5,800 bases of DNA, taken from positions 1-5,800 of the forward strand of contig QHWF01000598.1 in NCBI GenBank assembly GCA_003222455.1, read 5' to 3'. This document shows, piece by piece, positions 1-5,800 of this stretch. This DNA comes from Acidobacteriota bacterium. GTDB lineage: Bacteria; Acidobacteriota; Vicinamibacteria; Vicinamibacterales; CAVVIG01. The notes beneath the pieces are model-generated. The model did not search any database and was not told where the DNA came from. It worked only from the letters and a program-made list of their open reading frames with translations. How positions within the stretch are numbered: position 1 is the first letter of the stretch; each line of letters begins with the position of its first letter. Both the position numbers and the translations under genes were made by a program.

Positions 1-46
1 CGGACCCGAGTGTCCGCCCCCTCGGACCGACGCTGGAGTCGGACCA
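1..46. repeat. Diverged palindromic (REP-like) repeat
   Basis: This stretch looks like a decayed copy of the repeat family seen in the two later gene gaps. AGTGTCCGCC at 9-18 is identical to 4378-4387 in a better-preserved unit, and CGGACCA at 40-46 matches that unit's other end. Between them is an extra hairpin: CCGAC (27-31), loop GCTGGA, GTCGG (38-42). It extends by two more G-C pairs across an A-A mismatch. A short inverted pair, CGGAC (1-5) and GTCCG (12-16), lies at the very edge. The GTAG head is not intact (GAGT at 8-11). The element may continue to the left of the window. Confidence 0.5.
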
Positions 47-156
47 GCACGTTGGATTGAACGGTCGGCCATCGCCGCCAAGCTCACCCATCGAAAAGCG
101 CGGCCAGTCTACTCAACTCACGTGCGCTGTGCCAGAGGCTTGTGTCGGCCCGCGCG

Positions 157-200
157 TTACAATCGGCGACGATAGATATATCAGATCCTCGGCTATGATA
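157..200 (+). promoter_or_regulatory. Possible promoter region upstream of the cytochrome gene
   Basis: A locally A+T-richer patch in a G+C-rich window contains two sigma-70-like -10 candidates: TACAAT at 158-163 and TATGAT at 194-199. Neither has a good TTGACA-like -35 box at 16-18 nt, so this is a weak call based on composition and position. The patch lies about 45-90 nt before the chosen ATG at 246, a sensible distance for a leader. If correct, it would drive the cytochrome gene and possibly the two genes downstream. Rejecting the upstream TTG start at 57 for that gene frees this stretch to be non-coding. Confidence 0.2.
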
Positions 201-245
201 AGCGCTGGTGAGGTGAACACTACCCCAGCGGGAGCACGCATCGAG

Positions 246-2834
246 ATGACGAAGACAGCCCTGACTGCCGCGTGCGTGGTACTCATGCCGTTTGCGGTGG
301 CAGTCACCGGTTTCACAGCCGGCTCTCCCTGGAATCAGGCGCCGCCGGCGCCTGCGGCCGCGCCGGCCGCGGTTCCGCCGCAGCGCGCCCTGCTGGATCG
401 TTATTGCGTGAGCTGTCACAACCAGCGGGCGAAGGCCGCCGGCCAGGAGCCCGCGCGGAAGCTGACGCTCGACGATCTCGACATCGCCCGCATCAGCGAT
501 CACGCCGGCGAGTGGGAACGTGTGGTTCGCAAGCTGCGGGCCGGCATGATGCCGCCCGCCGGGGCGCGCCGGCCGGACAAGGCGACCTACACCGGCTTCA
601 TCACGTGGTTGGAAGGTGAGCTCGATCGAGGCGCCGCACCGTACGCCCCGCCGCCAGGACTGCATCGGCTCAATCGAACCGAATACGCGAACGCCATCCG
701 TGACGTCCTCGATCTCGAAATCGACGCGGCGGCGCTGCTGCCCTCGGACGATTCGACGCACGGCTTCGACAACATCGCGGGCGCGCTGGGCCTGTCCTCG
801 ACGCTCGTCGAAGCGTACGTGGCCGCCGCGGGCAAGATCAGCCGCCTGGCGATTGGCGAACCGGCGCCTGCCGGCCTCGTGGTCTATCGGACGCCGGAAG
901 ACACGTCACAGGACTACCACATCGAAGGGCTGCCCTTCGGCACGCGAGGCGGGTTGCTCGTCAAGCACGTGTTCCCCTCCGACGGCGAGTATGCGGTGAC
1001 CGTCACGCCGATTTTCGGCGACAACATGTCGCCGACGGGATTCGGCTCGGTCCCGTGCGAAAAGCTCGAGATCCTGCTCGACAGCGCACGCGTGCAGCTG
1101 TTGGACTGGCAGGGCAGCCGGCGCTTCGGTGCTCCGGAGGCCAATTGCGGCGGTGCGTCCCCCGCGCCGGCCGGACAGCGCGGACGCGGAGCCGGGCCCG
1201 GCGGCGGAGCAGCCGGCGCGCGCGGACGAGGCTCGCTCACGCTGCGCAACGAGATCCCGAAAATGACGGTGCGGTTCACCACCACTGCGGGACCGCACAT
1301 GGTCGGCGCCACGTTCCCGCAAACGAATCTCGCGCCGGTGCTCGACCTCGATCAGCACTTCATGCGCGACACGCTCCAGACCGGTCCCACGCCCGGGTTC
1401 ACGTTCTTCCCGCACGTGGGGACGTTGCGAATCGAAGGGCCGTTCAACGCCGCGCCTGCCAGGGACTCGCCGAGCCGCCGCCGGATCTTCGTGTGCCGGC
1501 CAGCGTCCGCGGCCGACGAGGCGGCGTGCGCGCGGAAAGTCATCACCACGCTGGCAACGCGCGCGTTCCGGCATCCGGTCTCGAATGCCGAAGTTCAGTC
1601 GTTGATGGACTTCTATCAATCGGGACGCCAGGACGGTAACTTCGACGCGGGCATCGAGATGGCGCTCGCGCGCCTCCTCGCCGATCCGCGGCTGATTTAC
1701 CGGATCGAGGTGGAGCCCGCGAACGTCAAGGCCGCTCAACTCTACCGGATCAGCGATCTGGAACTGGCATCGCGGCTGTCGTTCTTTCTCTGGAGCACGG
1801 TGCCCGACGACGACCTGATCGCGCTGGCGAGCCAGGGCAAGCTGAAAGATCCGGCGGTCCTCGAACGGCAGGTCCGGCGCATGCTCGAGGATCCGCGCGC
1901 CGAAGCGCTGGCGATCAATTTCGCCGGGCAGTGGCTGAACCTGCGCGGGATGGACAGCGTGGGTCCGCTGCCGATGGTCTATCCCGACTTCGACGATCCG
2001 CTGCGCCGCGCCATGCGCCGTGAAGTCGAACTGCTCTTCGACAGCATCGTCCGCGAGGATCGCAATGTGCTCGATCTGCTGACCGCGGACTATACGTTCG
2101 TCAACGAGCGGCTCGCCAGGCACTACGGCATTCCGAATATCTATGGCAGCCAGTTCCGGCGCGTGAACCTGGATCCCGGCCTGGACATGCGGCGCGGGCT
2201 GCTCGGGAAAGGCGCGTTTCTCACGACGACTTCCAAGCCAGAACGAACCTCGCCGGTCACGCGCGGGAAGTGGATCATGACGAACATCCTCGGCATGAGC
2301 CCGCCCGACCCGCCGCCCGACGTGCCACCGCTCAAGCCGAAAACAAGCGACGCGGCCGGCAATGCGCGCGAGCCGACGATGCGGCAGAAGATGATGGATC
2401 ATCGGGTGCGGGCCGACTGCGTCCAGTGTCACAGCCTCATGGATCCGATCGGCTTCGCGCTGGAGAACTTCGATGGCATCGGCGTGTGGCGGAGTCACGA
2501 CGAGGGCACGCCTGTCGATGCGTCCGGACAGGTTTTCGACGGGACGAAAATCGACGGACCGGCAGGCTTGCGGGGCTGGCTGGCGGGCTACTCCGATCAA
2601 TTCGTCCAGGTGGTTGCGGAGAAGTTGTTGACGTACGGGCTCGGTCGCGGCATGGAGTACCAGGATATGCCGCTGGTGCGCTCGATCGCCCACGATGCGG
2701 CGCACCAGGAGAATCGTTTCTCGGCGCTCGTCCTCGGCGTGGTCAGGAGCAAACCGTTCCAGATGAACATGAAGATGCCGGACACGGCCGCTCCGACGTC
2801 CGGGGGCGCGGCGCAAAAAGACAGCCGGCGGTAG
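246..2834 (+). CDS. Exported multidomain diheme cytochrome (DUF1592/DUF1588/DUF1587/DUF1595/DUF1585 family)
   Basis: An 862-residue predicted periplasmic c-type cytochrome. From ATG 246: Sec-like signal (MTKTALTAACVVLMPFAVAV), then a Pro/Ala linker. Heme site 1 is CVSCH (54-58), with MMPP at 101-104 as a possible axial Met (PSCyt1-like). Next come DUF1587/PSD3 (~139-204, LHRLNRTEYANAIRDVL), a beta-rich middle interrupted by a Gly/Arg-rich stretch (~303-329), DUF1595/PSD5 (~427-489) and DUF1592/PSD4 (~500-627). DUF1588/PSCyt3 (~646-747) carries heme site 2, CVQCH (725-729), then MDPIGF. DUF1585/PSD2 ends the protein (~769-840). Order and length fit the intact family. An in-frame TTG at 57 would bury the signal peptide behind 63 unconvincing residues. 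ATG 246 has GGGAG at 230-234, a weak and rather distant ribosome site. The family's reaction is unknown; electron transfer is inferred from the two hemes. The TAG stop overlaps a repeat. Confidence 0.93.
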   Translation: MTKTALTAACVVLMPFAVAVTGFTAGSPWNQAPPAPAAAPAAVPPQRALLDRYCVSCHNQRAKAAGQEPARKLTLDDLDIARISDHAGEWERVVRKLRAGMMPPAGARRPDKATYTGFITWLEGELDRGAAPYAPPPGLHRLNRTEYANAIRDVLDLEIDAAALLPSDDSTHGFDNIAGALGLSSTLVEAYVAAAGKISRLAIGEPAPAGLVVYRTPEDTSQDYHIEGLPFGTRGGLLVKHVFPSDGEYAVTVTPIFGDNMSPTGFGSVPCEKLEILLDSARVQLLDWQGSRRFGAPEANCGGASPAPAGQRGRGAGPGGGAAGARGRGSLTLRNEIPKMTVRFTTTAGPHMVGATFPQTNLAPVLDLDQHFMRDTLQTGPTPGFTFFPHVGTLRIEGPFNAAPARDSPSRRRIFVCRPASAADEAACARKVITTLATRAFRHPVSNAEVQSLMDFYQSGRQDGNFDAGIEMALARLLADPRLIYRIEVEPANVKAAQLYRISDLELASRLSFFLWSTVPDDDLIALASQGKLKDPAVLERQVRRMLEDPRAEALAINFAGQWLNLRGMDSVGPLPMVYPDFDDPLRRAMRREVELLFDSIVREDRNVLDLLTADYTFVNERLARHYGIPNIYGSQFRRVNLDPGLDMRRGLLGKGAFLTTTSKPERTSPVTRGKWIMTNILGMSPPDPPPDVPPLKPKTSDAAGNAREPTMRQKMMDHRVRADCVQCHSLMDPIGFALENFDGIGVWRSHDEGTPVDASGQVFDGTKIDGPAGLRGWLAGYSDQFVQVVAEKLLTYGLGRGMEYQDMPLVRSIAHDAAHQENRFSALVLGVVRSKPFQMNMKMPDTAAPTSGGAAQKDSRR

Positions 2835-2909
2835 TGTCCGGCTTCCCCCGTCGCTGAAGCTGTGGCGGACCGCCGTAGCCTTGGCGAAGGCGGTCAGCCG
2901 GACCCTGAA
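2830..2909 (+). repeat. GTAG-headed palindromic repeat, unit 1, with nested insertion
   Basis: The unit opens with GGTAGTGTCCGGCTT (2830-2844) and closes with CAGCCGGACCCTGAA (2895-2909). These arms match the two halves of the compact unit that follows, but here about 50 nt (2845-2894) separate them. The outer arms GTCCGGCT (2836-2843) and AGCCGGAC (2896-2903) can still pair. The insertion holds much of a second palindrome: GACCGCC (2868-2874) pairs with GGCGGTC (2889-2895) around GCCTTGGC. The GTAG head (2831-2834) supplies the TAG stop of the cytochrome gene. If transcribed, it would form a branched hairpin in the intergenic mRNA. No T-run follows, so it is not a canonical intrinsic terminator. 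Confidence 0.8.
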
Positions 2910-2940
2910 GGTAGTGTCCGGCTTCAGCCGGACCCTCAAG
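2910..2940 (+). repeat. GTAG-headed palindromic repeat, unit 2 (compact form)
   Basis: The compact form of the family: GGTAG (2910-2914), T, then the perfect palindrome GTCCGGCTTCAGCCGGAC (2916-2933), with 8-bp arms around a two-base centre, followed by CCTCAAG. The tail matches the tail of unit 1 with one change (CCTGAAG in unit 1). Its first 25 nt recur exactly in reverse complement at 4433-4457. A GTAG tetranucleotide before a stem-loop is the layout of bacterial REP sequences mobilised by RAYT transposases; assignment to that class is inference, as no RAYT gene lies in the window. It ends 17 nt before the next start codon, so it could affect translation initiation there. Confidence 0.85.
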
Positions 2941-2957
2941 ATGAAGCGAGATAGTTT

Positions 2958-4358
2958 ATGTACATCGCGAAAAAACACGTGCCGCGACGCACCTTCCTGA
3001 AGAGTGCCGGCTGCACGCTCACGTTGCCGCTGCTCGACGCGATGGTGCCCGCGTCGACGCTGCTCGCGCAGAGCGCCGCGAGCCCGAAGCCGCGGTTCGT
3101 CGGCGTCTTTTTCCCGCATGGCATGGCGCCCGGCTACTGGGAGCCGAAGGAGGAAGGGCCGCTGCCGGCCAAGCTCCCCTACATCCTGGAATCGCTCGAC
3201 CGGCTCAGAGATCACACGACCGTCATGACCGGTCTCTGGTCGAAGTCGGCCGAGCCGCCCGAAGGCACGACGGGATCGGATCACTGGGTGGCGGCCGCCT
3301 ACCTCACGGGGATCAAGCCGAGAAAGACCGCCGGCTCCGATGCCACGGTCGGCAGTCCGACGATCGATCAGAACATCGCGCGGAAGATCGGGCAGGATAC
3401 GCTGTTGCCGTCGCTGCAGCTCGCGGTTGAAGATCCCAACTCGAGCTCGAGCAACTGCGGCGAAGGCTACAGCTGCTCGTACACGAATTCGATATCCTGG
3501 ATTGGTCTGCCGACGCCGCCGGGCGAGCCGCTGCGGACCAGTCCGCTGCCGATGGAGCTCAATCCGCAGGCAGTATTCGAGCGTCTGTTCGGCAGCGGCT
3601 CGACTCCCGACGTGCGCGCCGCGCGGATGCGGCAGAACCAGAGCATTCTCGATTCGGTCCGCGGGCAGATCGCGAGCCTGATGAAGGAGCTCGGGGCCGG
3701 CGATCGGCGCACGCTGAACCAGTACACGGACGAGATTCGCGAGATCGAGCGGCGGATCCAGCTGGCGGCCAAAGCGTCGGCCGACGTGCCCGAGATCGAT
3801 CTGCCACCGGGCATCCCCGAGTCGTTCGACGAGCACATCAAGCTGCACTTCGACATGCTCGCGCTCGCGTTCCGCGCCGACATTACGCGCGTCGCGACGC
3901 TGCTCGGGGCGCGCGACCTGACGGCGCGCAGCTACGTGTTCCCGAAGAACGATCTGTTCCCCAACGGCGGCGTCAGCGGCGGGTTCCACGGCGCCTCGCA
4001 CCATCAGGAAGATCCGGTGCAGATCCGGCGCTACGCCGACATCAACCGGTACCACGTCTCGACGCTCGCGTATTTCGCCGAGAAGCTGAAGGGCATCCCG
4101 GACGGCGACGGCACGCTGCTGGATCACTCGCTGATCATGTACGGCACCAACATGGGGAACTCCAATCAGCACCAGCACTACGACGTGCCGCACATTCTCG
4201 TCGGCGGCGCAAACGGCCAGATCAAAGGCAACCGCCACGTCGCGTACGAACGGAAAACCGTACCGACCGGCAACCTGCTCTTGACCATTCAGGATCTGTA
4301 CGGCGTTCATCTCGAACAACAGGGAGACAGCACGGGCCGGCTGCAGAAGTTGGTGTGA
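2958..4358 (+). CDS. Tat-exported DUF1552 (HXXSHH) family protein
   Basis: A 466-residue protein, normal length for the family. The N-terminus carries a twin-arginine motif (RRTFLKS, residues 10-16), a hydrophobic stretch and a likely cleavage after about residue 38 (LLAQ-SAAS), so it is probably exported folded through Tat. The signature HXXSHH is present as HGASHH (344-349). Other recognisable blocks are FFPHGMAPGYWEP (51-63), GSDHW (106-110), GYSCSYTNSISW (170-181), a charged helical segment (~230-271) and GTNMGNSNQHQHYDVPH (396-412), rich in possible metal or substrate ligands. Biochemical function is unknown; an alkaline-phosphatase-like fold, as suggested for related DUF1501 proteins, is possible but unproven here. 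ATG 2958 is preceded by a weak purine-rich site, GAAGCGAG (2943-2950). It lies 123 nt after the cytochrome gene on the same strand, a pairing I recall as recurrent, which implies a joint role outside the cytoplasm. Confidence 0.93.
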   Translation: MYIAKKHVPRRTFLKSAGCTLTLPLLDAMVPASTLLAQSAASPKPRFVGVFFPHGMAPGYWEPKEEGPLPAKLPYILESLDRLRDHTTVMTGLWSKSAEPPEGTTGSDHWVAAAYLTGIKPRKTAGSDATVGSPTIDQNIARKIGQDTLLPSLQLAVEDPNSSSSNCGEGYSCSYTNSISWIGLPTPPGEPLRTSPLPMELNPQAVFERLFGSGSTPDVRAARMRQNQSILDSVRGQIASLMKELGAGDRRTLNQYTDEIREIERRIQLAAKASADVPEIDLPPGIPESFDEHIKLHFDMLALAFRADITRVATLLGARDLTARSYVFPKNDLFPNGGVSGGFHGASHHQEDPVQIRRYADINRYHVSTLAYFAEKLKGIPDGDGTLLDHSLIMYGTNMGNSNQHQHYDVPHILVGGANGQIKGNRHVAYERKTVPTGNLLLTIQDLYGVHLEQQGDSTGRLQKLV

Positions 4359-4374
4359 GCTACGCGGAAATGAC

Positions 4375-4400
4375 GGTAGTGTCCGCCTTTAGGCGGACCA
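4375..4400 (+). repeat. GTAG-headed palindromic repeat, unit 3 (variant stem)
   Basis: GGTAG (4375-4379), T, then the palindrome GTCCGCCTTTAGGCGGAC (4381-4398), followed by CA. It has the same head and architecture as unit 2. The sixth base of each arm is swapped in a paired way: G to C on the left and C to G on the right, so all eight stem pairs remain. The two central bases also differ (TT here, TC in unit 2). It begins 16 nt after the DUF1552 stop codon and is the first of three units in this gap. Confidence 0.82.
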
Positions 4401-4432
4401 GGTCCGGCTGAAGCCAGGCTGACGGCAGACAC
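4401..4432 (-). repeat. Degenerate palindromic repeat, unit 4
   Basis: GGTCCGGCTGAAGCC (4401-4415) is identical to the first 15 nt of unit 5 (4433-4447), so it is a copy in the reversed orientation. The following bases (AGGCTGACGGCAGACAC) no longer complete the palindrome, and the CTACC end is lost. It is best read as a decayed or rearranged unit lying between the intact units 3 and 5. Confidence 0.6.
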
Positions 4433-4457
4433 GGTCCGGCTGAAGCCGGACACTACC
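4433..4457 (-). repeat. Inverted palindromic repeat, unit 5
   Basis: This is the exact 25-nt reverse complement of 2910-2934: arms GTCCGGCT (4434-4441) and AGCCGGAC (4444-4451) around GA, then ACTACC (4452-4457), the complement of the GGTAGT head. Together with unit 3 it forms a head-outward inverted pair spanning 4375-4457, with GGTAGTGTCCG at one end and CGGACACTACC at the other, comparable to the paired BIME layout of known REP families. It ends only 12 nt before the ATG at 4470, where a ribosome site would be expected, and no Shine-Dalgarno sequence is seen there. Confidence 0.83.
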
Positions 4458-4469
4458 TAGTAATCATGT

Positions 4470-5800
4470 ATGGCCATGCGTGAACATCGAAACTGCTGCG
4501 TTGCGGTGGTCTGGGTCGTGGCGAGCGTGTTCATTGCCGCGGCGGGCCGCAGCGACGTCGCCGACGCCGTGATGAAGGGCGACAAGGCCGCTCTCCGCAC
4601 GTTGCTGCAGCAGAAGGCCGACGTGAAGGCGCCGCAGGTCGATGGCGCCACGGCGCTGCACTGGGCGGTCTACCGCGACGACCTCGAGGCCGCGGATCTG
4701 CTGATTCGCGCGGGCGCCACCGTGGATGCCAGGAATCGCGAGGGCGTGACGCCGGTGGCCATGGCTGCGTTGTACGGCAATGCCGCGATCGTCGACCGGC
4801 TGTTGCACGCCGGGGCCGACGCCAGACAGCGCGGACCGAATGGCGAGACGCTGCTGATGTATGCCGCGCGCAATGGCAATCCCGAAGCGGTCAAGCTGCT
4901 CGTGGCCGCCGGCGCCGACGTGAACGCCACGGAAAAGCTGCGCGGCACGACCGCGCTGATGTGGGCCGCTGAACAGCGGCACCCGGTAGCGGTCAAGGCG
5001 CTGCTCGAGCTCGGCGCCGACTGTGCCGCACGCACCGGTCCGGCCGGTCTCCCCCGAAACTACATGGCGCCGCGCGTCAACACGGCTGCCGTGCGCGACG
5101 CCGTGCGCCGACACGCCGCGGCGGCGGCGGCAGGAAGAACGTACGAACAACAGCTCGAATACGAAGCCGCGCATGGCATGAAGATCTCGCTCGGCTTCCG
5201 CCGCACGCTGAACGCCGACGGAACACGGGGCGAGGAGACCAGCGACCCGTCGGCGCCGCCTGGAAGTCAAGCCGGGAACCGGCCGGGCACCGTGCCGGCC
5301 CCGAACACTCCCGCGTCTGCAGCAGCTCCGACGCCCACGCCTCCGGCACCTGCACCTGATGTGGACGATACGGATGTGATCGTCGCCGGCCTGGTCGGTT
5401 CCGGCGGGGGTGGCCTCACGCCATTAATCTTCGCCGCTCGCGAAGGCGATCTCCAGTCGGCGAAATTCCTGATCGACGCGGGCGCGGACGTCAATCAGAC
5501 GTCGGAGTACGGATGGACGCCGCTGCTCACCGCGACGAACAACCGGCATTATCAGCTCGGCAAGTACCTGATCGAGCGCGGCGCGAACGTCAACATCGCG
5601 AACAAGGGCGGATGGACGCCGCTGTATCTCGCCACCGACAATCGCAACATCGAAGGAGGCGACTACCCGGTCCCGAAGCCGGACGTCGATCACCTCGAGT
5701 ACATCAAGTTCCTGCTGGATCACGACGCCGATCCGAATCCGCGCGCGAAGGACAACACGCTCACGCGGACCATCTTCACGATGCAGTGGTTCTACGAGGC
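4470..5800 (+). CDS. Exported ankyrin-repeat protein, 3' end outside the window
   Basis: Open from ATG 4470 (443 codons visible) and still reading at 5800, so partial. An in-frame TAA at 4461 bounds the start; ATG 4476 is an equal alternative, and neither has a clear Shine-Dalgarno. Numbering from 4470, residues 1-26 form a Sec-like signal (VAVVWVVASVFIAAAG). Ankyrin repeats follow: a capping repeat (~28-57), then ~58-90 (TALHWAVYRDDLEAADLL), 91-123, 124-156 and 157-190. A non-ankyrin linker (~191-313) contains a Pro/Ala-rich run (~258-297). Repeats resume at 314-346 (LTPLIFAAREGDLQSAKFLI), 347-379 and 380-428, the last enlarged by a loop around EGGDYPVPKPDVDH. Ankyrins are protein-binding scaffolds, so partner binding outside the cytoplasm is inferred. 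It lies 111 nt after the DUF1552 gene, same strand, probably co-transcribed. No enzymatic domain is visible in the part present. Confidence 0.9.
   Translation, partial: MAMREHRNCCVAVVWVVASVFIAAAGRSDVADAVMKGDKAALRTLLQQKADVKAPQVDGATALHWAVYRDDLEAADLLIRAGATVDARNREGVTPVAMAALYGNAAIVDRLLHAGADARQRGPNGETLLMYAARNGNPEAVKLLVAAGADVNATEKLRGTTALMWAAEQRHPVAVKALLELGADCAARTGPAGLPRNYMAPRVNTAAVRDAVRRHAAAAAAGRTYEQQLEYEAAHGMKISLGFRRTLNADGTRGEETSDPSAPPGSQAGNRPGTVPAPNTPASAAAPTPTPPAPAPDVDDTDVIVAGLVGSGGGGLTPLIFAAREGDLQSAKFLIDAGADVNQTSEYGWTPLLTATNNRHYQLGKYLIERGANVNIANKGGWTPLYLATDNRNIEGGDYPVPKPDVDHLEYIKFLLDHDADPNPRAKDNTLTRTIFTMQWFYE

Noticed and set aside
57..245. N-terminal extension of the cytochrome from an in-frame TTG at 57
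   Set aside because: The 63 extra residues look non-coding and would place the signal peptide internally. ATG 246 starts directly with a typical signal sequence.
2836..2933. Hairpins between cytochrome and DUF1552 genes as intrinsic terminators
   Set aside because: The stems are strong but no T-run follows, and the same palindromes recur in the next gap in both orientations, which fits a dispersed repeat better.
906..4319. A 1137-codon open frame on the minus strand across the cytochrome and DUF1552 genes
   Set aside because: It is antisense to two well-supported family members, runs straight through the repeat-filled gap, is very rich in Arg and shows no recognisable domain. G+C-rich codon use on the sense strand readily leaves such antisense frames open.
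2830..4457. Repeats as a CRISPR array
   Set aside because: Units are few, unevenly spaced, in both orientations and split by a whole gene, with no regular spacers or cas genes.
4464..5723. Several minus-strand open frames opposite the ankyrin gene
   Set aside because: They are shadows of the ankyrin reading frame, whose repeats are clear on the + strand and continue to the window edge.
4470..5800. Ankyrin protein as a lipoprotein, because of Cys-Cys near the N-terminus
   Set aside because: The Cys pair (residues 9-10) lies before the hydrophobic stretch rather than after it, so there is no lipobox.

Overview
The window looks like chromosomal DNA from a G+C-rich soil or sediment member of the Acidobacteriota, most likely class Vicinamibacteria. 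Two things suggest this. First, the gene content is a multidomain 'Planctomycete-type' diheme cytochrome of the DUF1592 group, followed by a Tat-exported DUF1552 (HXXSHH) protein and an exported ankyrin-repeat protein, a neighbourhood I associate with Acidobacteriota, and with Planctomycetota for the individual families. Second, the gaps between genes are filled with GTAG-headed palindromic repeats. The assignment rests on remembered family distributions, not on a search.

Layout: positions 1-46 hold a diverged palindromic repeat. Positions 47-245 are a leader without a convincing gene, containing an A+T-richer patch that may be a promoter. The diheme cytochrome runs from 246 to 2834. Its stop codon lies inside the GTAG head of the next repeat, and two repeat units (2830-2940) fill the 123-nt gap. 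The DUF1552 protein runs from 2958 to 4358. Three more repeat units (4375-4457) fill the 111-nt gap before the ankyrin protein. That gene starts near 4470 and is still open when the window ends at 5800. All three genes are on the + strand and may form one transcription unit, with the repeats in the transcribed spacers. There is no tRNA, rRNA, CRISPR array or transposase.

How the genes may work together: all three products carry export signals (Sec for the cytochrome and the ankyrin protein, Tat for DUF1552). They therefore plausibly act together outside the cytoplasm: a two-heme electron carrier or oxidoreductase, a folded protein exported through Tat with a conserved His-rich motif, and an ankyrin scaffold. 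No substrate or reaction is known to me for this trio, so it is the best candidate here for an undescribed system. The most distinctive DNA-level feature is the repeat family, which shows compensated stem changes, a nested insertion, inverted pairing and overlap with a stop codon.
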